64,000 nt of DNA from FEN-1219 sp039933105 (GTDB lineage: Bacteria > Pseudomonadota > Gammaproteobacteria > Steroidobacterales > Rariloculaceae): contig JBDTOT010000014.1 of the NCBI GenBank assembly GCA_039933105.1, forward strand, positions 36,436 to 100,435, in the 5' to 3' direction. A model generated the notes under the pieces. It made no database searches, had not been told where the DNA came from, and saw nothing but the letters and a program-made list of their open reading frames with translations. The stretch's first letter is position 1; the number at the start of each line of letters is the position of its first letter. Below, piece by piece: positions 1-9,116 of this stretch. Both the position numbers and the translations under genes were made by a program.

Positions 1-673
1 AATACACGCTGAACGTGCCGTCGCGCAGCGCGAAACGCCGATCCGGCGCGACACGCGCCGCGACCAGGCGGCCGCGCATCGGCGAGTCCTCATGCTCCGC
101 AACGTAGAAGTTCAAGACTTCGATGTCGACCTGTTGCTGCGGCTGCAAATCGAATCGGTACAGCGGCTTCCATTCGCCGCCGACACGCGCCTGCACGACG
201 AACTCGGGCGGCTCATGAAGCACGCGAAATGTTTCGTGCGATGTGGCCTGCTCGGCGCCAGGCACGAGGCACAACGGCGCCGTGGGTGTTAGACCGCCGA
301 AGCCCACGTCGCATAGATACCGCTCACCGTCCAAATCCGCGAGCAGCAGCATATGAGTGCGCGCGCGGAGCATGTCGGCCGGGCGCTCCCACACGACTCG
401 CGCTGCGAGCGCCGTGACCGTAAAGCCAAGCATGCGCAGCACATGCGAGAACAGCAGGTTGTGCTCGAAGCAGTAGCCGCCGCGACCCGCCGCGACGAGC
501 TTGTGCTGCAAGGACTCGGCATCGAGCCGTACGGTTCGGCCGGCGAGCGTATCGAGGTTTTCGAACGCGACGGCGAGCAGATGTTGTGCCTGCAACGCTC
601 GCAGGGTCGATAGTGTCGGCGCGCGCTCACCGCGGTAGGCGATGCGGCGAAAATAGGCATCGAGGTCGAGCAT
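1..673 (-). CDS. nat: Arylamine N-acetyltransferase, 3' end beyond window
   Basis: The reading frame starts at an ATG at 673 on the minus strand and stays open to the window edge, giving 224 visible residues. The family transfers acetyl from acetyl-CoA to aromatic amines and hydrazines in the cytoplasm through a Cys-His-Asp triad. All three residues are visible: Cys68 in RGGYCFEHN, His107 in RTHMLLL and Asp122 in CDVGFGG, at almost exactly the spacing of the Salmonella enzyme (69/107/122). The C-terminal domain is truncated by the window edge only. The gene is divergent from the Nudix gene with just 23 bases between start codons, so the promoters must overlap or lie inside the genes. Confidence 0.93.
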   Translation of the reverse strand, partial: MLDLDAYFRRIAYRGERAPTLSTLRALQAQHLLAVAFENLDTLAGRTVRLDAESLQHKLVAAGRGGYCFEHNLLFSHVLRMLGFTVTALAARVVWERPADMLRARTHMLLLADLDGERYLCDVGFGGLTPTAPLCLVPGAEQATSHETFRVLHEPPEFVVQARVGGEWKPLYRFDLQPQQQVDIEVLNFYVAEHEDSPMRGRLVAARVAPDRRFALRDGTFSVY

Positions 674-696
674 ACGTTTGTCTATAGTGTAGCTGG

Positions 697-1230
697 ATGA
701 ACGATAAGGCCTATCGCTACTGCCCTCTGTGCCGCACTGAACTGACGACCGCCGAACGCGGCGGCAAAGCGCGGCTCGAGTGCCCCGAGTGCGGATTCGT
801 GCAGTGGCGTAACCCGGTACCCGTCGTCGCCGCGGTCGTCGAGCGCGAGGGTCACGTGATCCTCGTGCACAGCATCGGGCGGCCGCCGACGTGGTTCGGG
901 CTGGTCGCCGGATTCCTCGAGCAGGGCGAGCATCCGCAGGCCGCGGTATTGCGCGAGGTGGACGAGGAACTCGGCATTCCCGCCAAGCTCGAGAGCTGTA
1001 TCGGCATCTATCCGTTCGAGCTGTTCAATCAAATCATCTTCGCGTACCACGTGCGCTGTGGCCCGGGCGCAATCAAGCTCGACACCTCCGAACTCGACGC
1101 CTACAAAGAAGTGCCGTTCGCGAAACTGAAGCCCTGGCCACGCGGGACCGGCCCCGCCCTTCGCGACTGGCTCGCAGCGCGTGGCTTTCACCCGGCCTAC
1201 GCCGACTTCGGCACCCCCATCGACGACTGA
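697..1230 (+). CDS. Nudix hydrolase with N-terminal zinc ribbon
   Basis: This 177-residue protein has a perfect Nudix box from Gly72 to Ile94 (GFLEQGE, then REVDEELGI), the Mg-binding catalytic helix that hydrolyses nucleoside diphosphates linked to another group. Four cysteines (9, 12, 29, 32; CPLC and CPEC) form a short zinc ribbon before the Nudix domain, as in NADH pyrophosphatase (NudC)-like proteins, although the protein is shorter than NudC. The substrate cannot be read from the sequence; NAD(H) or a nucleotide sugar is possible. It is divergently paired with the N-acetyltransferase gene. Confidence 0.9.
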   Translation: MNDKAYRYCPLCRTELTTAERGGKARLECPECGFVQWRNPVPVVAAVVEREGHVILVHSIGRPPTWFGLVAGFLEQGEHPQAAVLREVDEELGIPAKLESCIGIYPFELFNQIIFAYHVRCGPGAIKLDTSELDAYKEVPFAKLKPWPRGTGPALRDWLAARGFHPAYADFGTPIDD

Positions 1231-1298
1231 ATCAGGCGCTGCGTTTTACATCGCGCGCGAGGGTGGCTCGTCCGCGGCCCGCTATACAGCGCGGTGCC

Positions 1299-2201
1299 CT
1301 ATTTCTTCTGGAACGTGAAGTCGGAGAACTGCGAGCTGCCCTCGCCCGTCTTGACGATGGTGTTGTTCGGATTCTCGCCGCAGTACCAGTAGCCGATGCG
1401 CACCGCACCGTCCGGGTTCGGCACCTGCTTGTAGGTTTGCTGTACGTACCACGGCTCCTCGAGATTGACGGGGTCGTATGCCCACACGTCGACAAGCACG
1501 GTCGTCGCGTCGGCCTTGCGCCACACCTCGACCGTTTCGAGCCGCTCCGAGTACTGTGGATCGTTGCGATGGTAGACGCCGGCTCGCACTTGCGCCGTGT
1601 GAATCACGAGCGTCTGGCCAGACCAAAACCCGATCGAATCGCCGTAGTGCAACGGGTAAGCGTCGGCGGCCGGTGGATGCTCACGGCCATCGGTGTATAC
1701 GCGACGCAAGTTGTTGACGGTCTCGGAGAACAAATACGTCTGCGTCGGCGTGACGATGAATTCCCGCAGGAACGGAATCGCGAGCCAGCGTGGAAAACCC
1801 GGTGGCCCGCAGTCGCTAATGGGGTCGTACTCGACGCCCTTCGCCGATTGCTCACGGCGATGCTTGAGCTCCGCGAGCGGCTCGGGCTTGAGTTTCGCGG
1901 TCGTCAGTTGCTCGCGCTTCTGCGTGGGATCGAAGAACGGTGCGCCGACACGCTGCCACAGCCCCGTCCAGTCCGGCATGGTCGTTGGCGATAGGGGCAC
2001 GCCCCCGTTCGCCTGTTTCTTCAGCGCTGCGTAGAGCTCTGCGGCCGTCGCGTGCTGCTTACCGAGCGCCACTTTGGCGTCGCGCTGCATCGGCACGAGT
2101 TCGACACCGGGCGATTGCGCGAAAAGCCGGGGCGCGAATACGGCGAGCGCGAGTCCAAATAGCCACTGGCCCACGAGACACCGATTAACCGTTGCGCGCA
2201 T
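1299..2201 (-). CDS. Secreted protein of unknown function, GxW...LVIHT family
   Basis: A 300-residue protein with a signal peptide (hydrophobic stretch at about residues 9-28 ending in FAQS). I do not recognise a named family, but the C-terminal half (FWSGQTLVIHT, then a charged strand and a DP-containing strand) resembles three other secreted proteins in this window at 28603, 29367 and 48190. Shared features are a PDWTGLW or DLTGQW-like start, a W-G/D-x-LV-x-T strand, and a late Y-x-C-containing strand. It is divergent from the quinoprotein gene that starts at 2328, which fits the habit of this family of lying beside PQQ enzymes. The function is unknown. Confidence 0.75.
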   Translation of the reverse strand: MRATVNRCLVGQWLFGLALAVFAPRLFAQSPGVELVPMQRDAKVALGKQHATAAELYAALKKQANGGVPLSPTTMPDWTGLWQRVGAPFFDPTQKREQLTTAKLKPEPLAELKHRREQSAKGVEYDPISDCGPPGFPRWLAIPFLREFIVTPTQTYLFSETVNNLRRVYTDGREHPPAADAYPLHYGDSIGFWSGQTLVIHTAQVRAGVYHRNDPQYSERLETVEVWRKADATTVLVDVWAYDPVNLEEPWYVQQTYKQVPNPDGAVRIGYWYCGENPNNTIVKTGEGSSQFSDFTFQKK

Positions 2202-2327
2202 CGAATTTCCCCGAAAAGTGCTGGAGACACGCTAAACCCGGAGCTCCAGGCATGCAACAGAGCCAGCATTCGCTGACTTTGGGGTAAGATTCGAGACGCT
2301 ACTACCAACTTCTGGGGGATTCTTAGA

Positions 2328-4082
2328 ATGACCCGCGTTGCCGGTCTCGTTGCCGTCCTTGGTGCCGTGACCTTACCTTTCGCCTTGCCCGTTCACGGTC
2401 AGGACGCGTTCAAGAATTTCCGCCCCGTCACCGACGCCATGTTGGCGAAGCCCGACGACGGCGACTGGCCCATGTGGCGGCGCACGCTGAACAACTGGGG
2501 CTACAGTCCTCTCGACCAGGTCAGCCGCCGTAACGTAGCGCAGTTGCGCATGGTGTGGACGCGGCCGTTGACGAATGGCGACCAAGAGGGCACCCCGCTC
2601 ATCCACGACGGCATCCTGTACTTCCCGAACCCCGGCGACGTGACGCAGGCATTTGTCGCCGCGACCGGCGAGTTCCTCTGGGAGTACCGCCGCTCGATGC
2701 CGTCCGACGTGGGCGAATTTTTTCCGGCCGCTACGACGAACCGCAATCTCGCGATCTACGACAACCTGATCCTAGACAACGGCGCCGACGGCTATGCCTA
2801 CGCGATGGACGCGAAGACCGGCAAGCTGGCCTGGGAAACGCTGATCCTGGATTACCACCATGGCGCGAAGAACAGCTCGGGTCCAATCGTAGCTGACGGC
2901 AAAGTCATCTCGGGCCGCAGCTGCGAGCCGGAGGGTGGCCCCGAGGCGTGCGTGATCACGGCGTTCGACGCAAAGACGGGCAAAGAGGTCTGGCGCCACC
3001 GCACGATTCCAAAGCCCGGTGAACCCGGCAATGAATCGTGGGGCAACATTCCGTACGAGCAACGCTGGCACGTCGGCATGTGGATGGTGCCGAGCTACGA
3101 TCCCGAGACCAAGCTCGTGTATGTCGGCACGTCGGTCACCGCACCAGCGCCGAAGTTCATGCTGGCCGGCAACAAGAACCAGTACCTGTACCACAACAGC
3201 ACGCTGGCGCTCGACGTGAACACCGGCGACATGCGTTGGTACTTCCAGCACGTCGTCGACAGCTGGGATCTCGATCATCCGTTCGAGCGGCTGATCGTCG
3301 ACACGGACGTGGCGCCCGATCCCTCAGCGGTGAAATGGGCCAACCCCAGCGTGCACGGCGAGAAACATCGCGTGATCACGGGCATTCCAGGCAAGACCGG
3401 GCTCGTGTATACGCTCGATGCCGCTACAGGCAAGTTCCTGTGGGCGCGCGAGACCACGCATCAGAACGTGATCTCCGACATCAACAAAGAGTCGGGCGCT
3501 GCAACGGTCAACCCCGAGGCAGAGTTCACCGCGCCCAATCAGACGAAGCTGATCTGTCCAAGTACGTCGGGCGGCAAGAACTACCCGTCAGGCACCTACA
3601 GTCCGCAGACAGGCCTTATGTTCTTCCCGCTGCAGAACACCTGCATGGAAGAGACCTCCGGTGAGCGCACGCTCGATCCGAACGAGAACGGCCTCTACCG
3701 GTTCTCGTCGAAGATCGTGATCACCCCGGGCGAGAAAAACGTGGGCACGCTCCAGGCCATCTCCGTCGCAACCGGCAAAACAGAATGGAAGCTCGAGCAG
3801 CGCGCGGGCATGTTGAGTCTGATGTCGACGGCCGGCGGCCTACTGTTCGGCGGCGACGTGAACGGCCACTTCCGGGCGTACGATCAGAAGACGGGCCAGA
3901 TCCTGTGGGACGTGAACCTGGGCGCGCCGGTTAACGGTTACCCGGCTACGTTCGCGGTCGGTGGCAAGCAATACATCGCCGTCAGCACGGGCGGATCGGG
4001 TCTCGCGTTCGGGCTCAGTCGCCTGGCGCCCGAGCTGCACCCGGGCTCCGGCAACCAGCTCTTCGTGTTCGCCCTCCCGTAA
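2328..4082 (+). CDS. PQQ-type beta-propeller dehydrogenase, periplasmic (copy 1)
   Basis: A 584-residue quinoprotein with a signal peptide (cleavage after about residue 25, VHGQ). Repeated AxDAxTGKxxW blades mark the eight-bladed PQQ propeller. The segment DSWDLDHPFE corresponds to the WDYD region that carries the catalytic aspartate in methanol and glucose dehydrogenases. The vicinal Cys-Cys pair of methanol dehydrogenase is absent; two cysteines in SCEPEGGPEAC, nine apart, may form another disulfide. There is no C-terminal cytochrome domain, so electrons must go to a separate carrier. A close paralogue follows at 5453 beyond an MFS gene. The substrate, an alcohol or aldose, is unknown. Confidence 0.88.
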   Translation: MTRVAGLVAVLGAVTLPFALPVHGQDAFKNFRPVTDAMLAKPDDGDWPMWRRTLNNWGYSPLDQVSRRNVAQLRMVWTRPLTNGDQEGTPLIHDGILYFPNPGDVTQAFVAATGEFLWEYRRSMPSDVGEFFPAATTNRNLAIYDNLILDNGADGYAYAMDAKTGKLAWETLILDYHHGAKNSSGPIVADGKVISGRSCEPEGGPEACVITAFDAKTGKEVWRHRTIPKPGEPGNESWGNIPYEQRWHVGMWMVPSYDPETKLVYVGTSVTAPAPKFMLAGNKNQYLYHNSTLALDVNTGDMRWYFQHVVDSWDLDHPFERLIVDTDVAPDPSAVKWANPSVHGEKHRVITGIPGKTGLVYTLDAATGKFLWARETTHQNVISDINKESGAATVNPEAEFTAPNQTKLICPSTSGGKNYPSGTYSPQTGLMFFPLQNTCMEETSGERTLDPNENGLYRFSSKIVITPGEKNVGTLQAISVATGKTEWKLEQRAGMLSLMSTAGGLLFGGDVNGHFRAYDQKTGQILWDVNLGAPVNGYPATFAVGGKQYIAVSTGGSGLAFGLSRLAPELHPGSGNQLFVFALP

Positions 4083-4091
4083 AGGGAGGGC
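4071..4091 (+). other. GC-rich hairpin over the stop codon of the first quinoprotein gene
   Basis: GCCCTCCC (4071-4078) and GGGAGGGC (4084-4091) form a perfect 8-bp stem around a 5-base loop that contains most of the stop codon. No T tract follows, so it is not a classic intrinsic terminator. It may stabilise the 3' end of the upstream message or reduce read-through into the MFS gene. Confidence 0.45.
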
Positions 4092-4158
4092 CGATCGCGC
4101 GACGACCGCCGCGGTGACCGACGACAAGAATAACTAGCGTCCGGGGGGACTCCACACG

Positions 4159-5433
4159 ATGACGACCGCGAACACATCCGAAGCCTCGCGAAACGGCATG
4201 CTGACCGCGTTTGGGGCCATGATCGGCCTCGCGCTCGGCCCGAGCGTCATCGCCAACCTCACGGTTACCGCTTACATCACGCCGATCGAGAAAGAGCTCG
4301 GTTGGAGTCGGGTCGACGTGTCGTTCGCGTTCACGATCGTGGCCTACATGATCGTGCTGATGTCGCCTCTGCAGGGCCTGCTCGTCGACCGTTTCGGGGC
4401 ACGGCGCGTAGTGCTGACTTCGATTCCCCTGTTCGCCTTGAGCCTCGCGGCGATCTACTTCACGCCCGCGAACATGTACGTCTACTACCTGCTGTGGGCG
4501 CTCGTGCCGATCGCCGCCATCGGCCTCTGGCCGCTCGGCTATCTACAGGCGGTAACGCCGTGGTTCGATCGCAAGCTCGGGCTCGCGCTCGGCTGCGCGA
4601 ACGCCGGCATCGGTGTGGGCAGCACGCTGCTGCCGATGCTCGTGCTGGGCCCGATGATCCGCGCATATGGTTGGCGCAGCGCCGTGCTGACACTCGCGGG
4701 GCTCGTGCTGTTCGTGAGCTGGCCCATCGTCGCGTATTGCCTGCGTGAGCCCTCGGCCGCGGAAATCGCGGCCCGCAAGAACAGCATGAAAGCTTTCGGC
4801 CTGTCGTTCCAGCAATCGATGCGCGAGCCGACGTTCTGGATGCTGAACATCGGGTTCTTTTTGATGGGCATCACGGCAACGAGTCTCGTCACGCAGCAGG
4901 CGCCGCTCCTTCAGGACGCCGGCTGGACGCCAGCGCAGACTGCGCAGCTGCAAACGACGTTTGGTTTCGGTTTGCTGTTCGCGCGCGTGGCCATCGGCTA
5001 CGTCATCGACCACATCTTTGCGCCACGCGTGTTGACGACCGTCTCGATCGGCGGCGCGGTCGCCTGCATCCTGTACGCGACAGTTCCGGATTACGGCTAC
5101 GTCAGCGCGTTGCTGATCGGCTTTCTGCTCGGCGCAGAGTTCGACGTGCTTGCGTTCTTGATCAAACGCTACTACGGCAATATGGCGTATGGCCGCATCT
5201 ACGGCGTCATCTTCGGGCTGTTTTACCTCGGGTCAGGCATCGGCATCTGGGCCCTGCCGAAGATTCGGGAGCTCTCCGCCGATCACACCTACCACGACGG
5301 CCTGTACGTCGCGGCCGGCATTCTGATCGCGTCGGCGCTCGTGATGGCCTTCCTGCCAAAGTATCGCTTCAACGTCGGCGCCGAGGCGGCACCACCCGCC
5401 GCCGGCACCGCTACAGCGCCACAGCGCGTTTGA
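4159..5433 (+). CDS. MFS transporter
   Basis: A 424-residue major facilitator protein with about 12 hydrophobic segments. The loop 2-3 signature GLLVDRFGARR (family pattern GxLaDrxGrkr) is clear, and the second half carries a weaker counterpart, IGYVIDHIFAPR. The overall pattern resembles monocarboxylate/oxalate-formate type carriers. It lies between two paralogous quinoprotein genes in the same direction, 76 bases after the first and 19 before the second, so co-expression is likely. An inferred role is uptake of the acid made in the periplasm by the quinoproteins. Confidence 0.9.
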   Translation: MTTANTSEASRNGMLTAFGAMIGLALGPSVIANLTVTAYITPIEKELGWSRVDVSFAFTIVAYMIVLMSPLQGLLVDRFGARRVVLTSIPLFALSLAAIYFTPANMYVYYLLWALVPIAAIGLWPLGYLQAVTPWFDRKLGLALGCANAGIGVGSTLLPMLVLGPMIRAYGWRSAVLTLAGLVLFVSWPIVAYCLREPSAAEIAARKNSMKAFGLSFQQSMREPTFWMLNIGFFLMGITATSLVTQQAPLLQDAGWTPAQTAQLQTTFGFGLLFARVAIGYVIDHIFAPRVLTTVSIGGAVACILYATVPDYGYVSALLIGFLLGAEFDVLAFLIKRYYGNMAYGRIYGVIFGLFYLGSGIGIWALPKIRELSADHTYHDGLYVAAGILIASALVMAFLPKYRFNVGAEAAPPAAGTATAPQRV

Positions 5434-5452
5434 CCCTGCACGGAGAATCTCT

Positions 5453-7207
5453 ATGCGAGCCAGCCCTCTAGCCGCGGCGCTCGCGGCACTCGTCGCTTCG
5501 CAACTGCACACCGCGGCCGCCCAGCAGTCCGCGCCGGCGCGCACGCTTCGACCAGTGACCGAAGCGATGCTCGCGAATCCCGATCCCAGCGATTGGCTGT
5601 CGTGGCGGCGCACGCGCAATCACTGGGCCTACAGCCCGCTCGACCAGGTGACGAAACGCAACGTTGCGCAATTGCGGCTCGTGTGGACGCGGCCGCTCGG
5701 CCAAGGCGTGCAGGAAGGCACACCGCTCGTGCACGACGGCGTGCTGTTCTTCCCGAACCCGAGCGATCTCACGCAAGCTATCGATGGCGTCACGGGCGAT
5801 CTGATCTGGGAGTACCGCCGCACGTATCCGGAAGACTTGGGCGACTACATCCCGTTTCCGGCCATCAACCGCAGTCTCGCGATCTACGGCAATTTCATCT
5901 TCGACAACGGCAACGATCAGTACGCGTACGCGATCGATGCGCGCACGGGCAAGCTCGCGTGGGAAACGAAGGTGCTCGACTACAAGCACGGCGCGCAGCA
6001 CACGTCCGGCCCCGTCGTCGCGAAGGGCAAGGTGATCTCGGGCCGCGGCTGCGAGCCAGAAGGTGGCCCGGAGGCGTGCGTGATCACGGCGTTCGACGCA
6101 CAGACGGGCAAGGAATTGTGGCGCACGCGCACGATCCCGAAGCCCGGCGAGCCCGGCAACGAAACCTGGGGCAACATCCCTTACGAGGAGCGCCGGCACG
6201 TCGGCACGTGGATGGTGCCGAGCTACGATCCGGACCTTAACCGCATATACATCGGTACGTCGGTCACCTCGCCCGCGCCGAAGTTCATGCTGGCTGGCAA
6301 CGACAAGCAGTATCTGTATCACAACAGCACGCTCGCACTCGACGCCGACACGGGCAAGATCGTCTGGTACCTCCAGCACGCTGTCGATCACTGGGACTTC
6401 GACCATCCGTTCGAGCGCATGATCGTCGACACGGTCGTTGCTCCAGATCCGAAGTCGGTGAAGTGGATCAATCCACGCGTGCGCACGGGCCAGAACTACA
6501 AAGTCATCACGGGCATTCCGGGCAAGACCGGCATCGTCTACACCATCGACCGGGAAACCGGGCAGTTTCTGTGGGCTCGGCCCACGGTGGAACAAAACGT
6601 CATCGAGTCCGTGAACGTCGAATCGGGTTTTGGCAACATCGCCAAGGAGAAGATGTTCACCGCGCCGAACCAGGACATCTTCGTCTGTCCTAGCGCTCTC
6701 GGCGGCAAGAACTTCCATTCCGGCGCCTACAGCCCGATCACGAAGCTGATGTACTTCCCGCTGCAGAACACCTGCATGACGGCGACGTCGACCTCGGCCA
6801 AACCGAGTCTCGACGACCTATACGCGATCCGCATGAAGAACGTGATCGCACCCGGCACGGAGAACGTCGGCACGATCGAAGCGATCTCTGTCGAGACCGG
6901 CAAGACCGTGTGGAAGCGCGAGCAGCGCGCAGGCCAGACGTCACTGATGGTCACCGGCGGTGGACTACTGTTCGGCGGCGACACGAACGGTCACTTCCGC
7001 GCGTTCGATCCCGAGAGCGGCGCCGTGCTGTGGGATGTGAACCTGGGCTCGCAGATCACGGGCTACCCGGCCACGTACGCGGTGAATGGCAAGCAGTACA
7101 TCGCGGTGAGCACAGGCGGGTCGCTGAATACGTTCGGACTCGCGGCTCTGACGCCCGATCAGCGAGCCGGTGCACAGAACGCGCTGTACGTGTTCGCACT
7201 CCCCTAG
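5453..7207 (+). CDS. PQQ-type beta-propeller dehydrogenase, periplasmic (copy 2)
   Basis: A second 584-residue quinoprotein, the same length as the one at 2328 and clearly homologous along its whole length, sharing blocks such as HNSTLALD and LLFGGD. It has its own signal peptide (MRASPLAAALAAL to TAAAQQ). The catalytic region reads DHWDFDHPFE. The two cysteines in GCEPEGGPEAC are conserved, and no cytochrome domain is present. The arrangement quinoprotein-MFS-quinoprotein suggests local duplication and perhaps two substrates or two partners. Its 3' end overlaps the convergent response-regulator gene by 4 bases. Confidence 0.88.
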   Translation: MRASPLAAALAALVASQLHTAAAQQSAPARTLRPVTEAMLANPDPSDWLSWRRTRNHWAYSPLDQVTKRNVAQLRLVWTRPLGQGVQEGTPLVHDGVLFFPNPSDLTQAIDGVTGDLIWEYRRTYPEDLGDYIPFPAINRSLAIYGNFIFDNGNDQYAYAIDARTGKLAWETKVLDYKHGAQHTSGPVVAKGKVISGRGCEPEGGPEACVITAFDAQTGKELWRTRTIPKPGEPGNETWGNIPYEERRHVGTWMVPSYDPDLNRIYIGTSVTSPAPKFMLAGNDKQYLYHNSTLALDADTGKIVWYLQHAVDHWDFDHPFERMIVDTVVAPDPKSVKWINPRVRTGQNYKVITGIPGKTGIVYTIDRETGQFLWARPTVEQNVIESVNVESGFGNIAKEKMFTAPNQDIFVCPSALGGKNFHSGAYSPITKLMYFPLQNTCMTATSTSAKPSLDDLYAIRMKNVIAPGTENVGTIEAISVETGKTVWKREQRAGQTSLMVTGGGLLFGGDTNGHFRAFDPESGAVLWDVNLGSQITGYPATYAVNGKQYIAVSTGGSLNTFGLAALTPDQRAGAQNALYVFALP

Positions 7208-7632
7208 TCGGTGAGGCTTAACTTTCCGGCGCGCTGAAGCACGCGGTTCACTTCCGCCAACAGCTCGCTCGGCGGGCAGGGTTTGATCAGAAACCCCTCG
7301 CAATCCAAGGTGCGGACGGTCTCCGAGCCCTCCCGTCCATGCGCGGTCAACACCAGCACCGGGATTCGGCCGATGGTGCTGGACTCGCGCATGGCCTGTA
7401 TCGCCTCTCTGCCGTTCAGTGTGGGCATGGCCAGATCCATGACGACCAGATCTGGTTGCAAGGTCGCCATCTTGCGCAGCGCTTCCCGCCCATCGCTCGC
7501 AACGGCCGTGCGAAAACCGTTCAGCGACAGAAAACGGTCGTACGCCTCGCGCGCATCCACGTCGTCTTCGACGATAAGGATCAAGTGCTTGCTACCAACG
7601 TTTGCGGCGGGCATCGATTGAGTTGGGATCAT
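7204..7632 (-). CDS. Single-domain response regulator
   Basis: A CheY-like receiver of 142 residues when started at the ATG at 7632; a GTG at 7665 and an ATG at 7614 are alternatives. Key residues are visible: the acidic pair in VEDDVDA, the phospho-accepting Asp66 in VVMDLAMP, Thr in VLTAHG and Lys in FLIKPCPP. There is no output domain, so it acts by protein contact or as a phosphate relay. It follows the histidine kinase gene by 57 bases (24 from the GTG) on the same strand, so the two form a pair. Confidence 0.9.
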   Translation of the reverse strand: MIPTQSMPAANVGSKHLILIVEDDVDAREAYDRFLSLNGFRTAVASDGREALRKMATLQPDLVVMDLAMPTLNGREAIQAMRESSTIGRIPVLVLTAHGREGSETVRTLDCEGFLIKPCPPSELLAEVNRVLQRAGKLSLTD

Positions 7633-7689
7633 GAGCTTGTGGATCGTGTTCCGATGATTGCACACCCCGGCCCGGGACGAGCAGGTTTC

Positions 7690-8982
7690 CTAAGTGGTTG
7701 TCGCCAATGGAAGACACACGGTGAACGTCGTGCCCTTGCCCTCGCCCGCGCTCTCGACGCGTACCGTTCCGCCGTGGAGCTCCGTCAGGTGCCGCACGAT
7801 CGCGAGCCCCAGGCCCAATCCGCCGTGGGCTTGCGAAGGGGCGCTATCCACCTGACGAAAGCGGTTGAAGATAAACGGCAGGAAGTCCTGCTGAATACCG
7901 GCGCCGTTGTCCGCAACAGTGAGCTCGACGTGAGAATTTACCCGCTTCAGCTGTACACCCACTCGACCGCCCTTCGGCGTGAACTTGATCGCGTTCGATA
8001 GCAAGTTCCAGACGATCTGTTGAATCCGCACTGAGTCCCCTGTGACCGGCCTCAGCGGTCTATCGATGATCGCGTCCAGGTGAATCTCTTTGTTCTTGGC
8101 CGCCCTGCGCACTCCCTCCATGGCTGCCTCGGTCACGGCAATGACGTCTACCTGGGTGACGTCGAGCCGCAGTTTTCCCATGATGATCTTGGAAACGTCG
8201 AGCAGGTCCTCGATCAGCTGGCCTTGAATTCGAACGTTTCTGTCGATCGTTTCCAGAGCTCGGGCAGACGTCTCCTCATCGAGATCGTGCGTCTGCAGAA
8301 GCTCAGTCCAACCCATGATTGCGTTCAGGGGAGTGCGCAACTCGTGAGAGACCTTCGCAAGGAATTCGTCCTTGAGGCGATTGGCGCTTTCGGCGTCTAG
8401 TCGCGCTTGTTGCTCATTGGCAAGCGCCGCTTTGAGCAGCTCCTGGTACTGCTGGGTCTGGAGTGTGACGGCTTCCTCTATTTGCTTCTGCGCGGTGATT
8501 TCGCGGGCCGCCCCGAACCATTCGACGATGTCACCCCGGGCGTCTCGGATCGGTACTGCACAGGAGAGCGTCCAGCCGATGGTTTCATCGGCGCGAAAGA
8601 CCCGATGTTCCAGCTCAAAGGTGCTTTGGGTCCGAATCGCGGCCTCGATGGCCGCAAGCACCAACCCGTGTGAGTCCTGGGGTATGTACTTTGCCAGCCA
8701 ATGCTCATCGGGCTGGGTCGTGGCCGCAACGAAATTGCCGCTTTCTGCGCGGCGCATGACGCGCCAATCGGGGCTCATGGTATAGAGCACGTGCGACGTC
8801 GCAGTGAGGAACGCACGAAATCGCGCTTCGCGCTCATGGACTCCCGTGCCTGGGGCGCTGAGCGGGTCTTCCACCGCGGGCGTCTGCGATTGATCTTGTG
8901 GACTCTTCACCGCCCGAGCACCCCTCGCCTCGTGCACCCCTGCCAGGACTGGCCACGTTACCACCCATGCAACGCACCGCAT
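7690..8982 (-). CDS. PAS-containing sensor histidine kinase (soluble)
   Basis: A 430-residue kinase with a PAS fold at about residues 50-170 (PAC-like end FGAAREITAQKQ), a coiled linker, a HisKA dimerisation domain with phospho-accepting His213 in KVSHELRTPLN, and a HATPase domain with N (NLLSNAIKFTP), G1 (VADNGAGI) and G2 (GGLGLGLAIV) boxes. No membrane segment is seen, so the signal is cytoplasmic, such as redox state or a small ligand. The first 24 residues look unnatural and a GTG at 8910 could be the real start. The partner is the receiver gene just downstream. Confidence 0.9.
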   Translation of the reverse strand: MRCVAWVVTWPVLAGVHEARGARAVKSPQDQSQTPAVEDPLSAPGTGVHEREARFRAFLTATSHVLYTMSPDWRVMRRAESGNFVAATTQPDEHWLAKYIPQDSHGLVLAAIEAAIRTQSTFELEHRVFRADETIGWTLSCAVPIRDARGDIVEWFGAAREITAQKQIEEAVTLQTQQYQELLKAALANEQQARLDAESANRLKDEFLAKVSHELRTPLNAIMGWTELLQTHDLDEETSARALETIDRNVRIQGQLIEDLLDVSKIIMGKLRLDVTQVDVIAVTEAAMEGVRRAAKNKEIHLDAIIDRPLRPVTGDSVRIQQIVWNLLSNAIKFTPKGGRVGVQLKRVNSHVELTVADNGAGIQQDFLPFIFNRFRQVDSAPSQAHGGLGLGLAIVRHLTELHGGTVRVESAGEGKGTTFTVCLPLATTT

Positions 8983-9116
8983 CGCAAAAGCAGGCGGCTA
9001 CACCCCTACCGAACGGCCTATCCCGCTAGCCATTCTGTCACTCGATATCGGGCGTCGGGTAGGCCGCGCCCCCCCGCACGGTTATTCGCCTTGCGACGGA
9101 CGCTCGCGGTGAGAGG

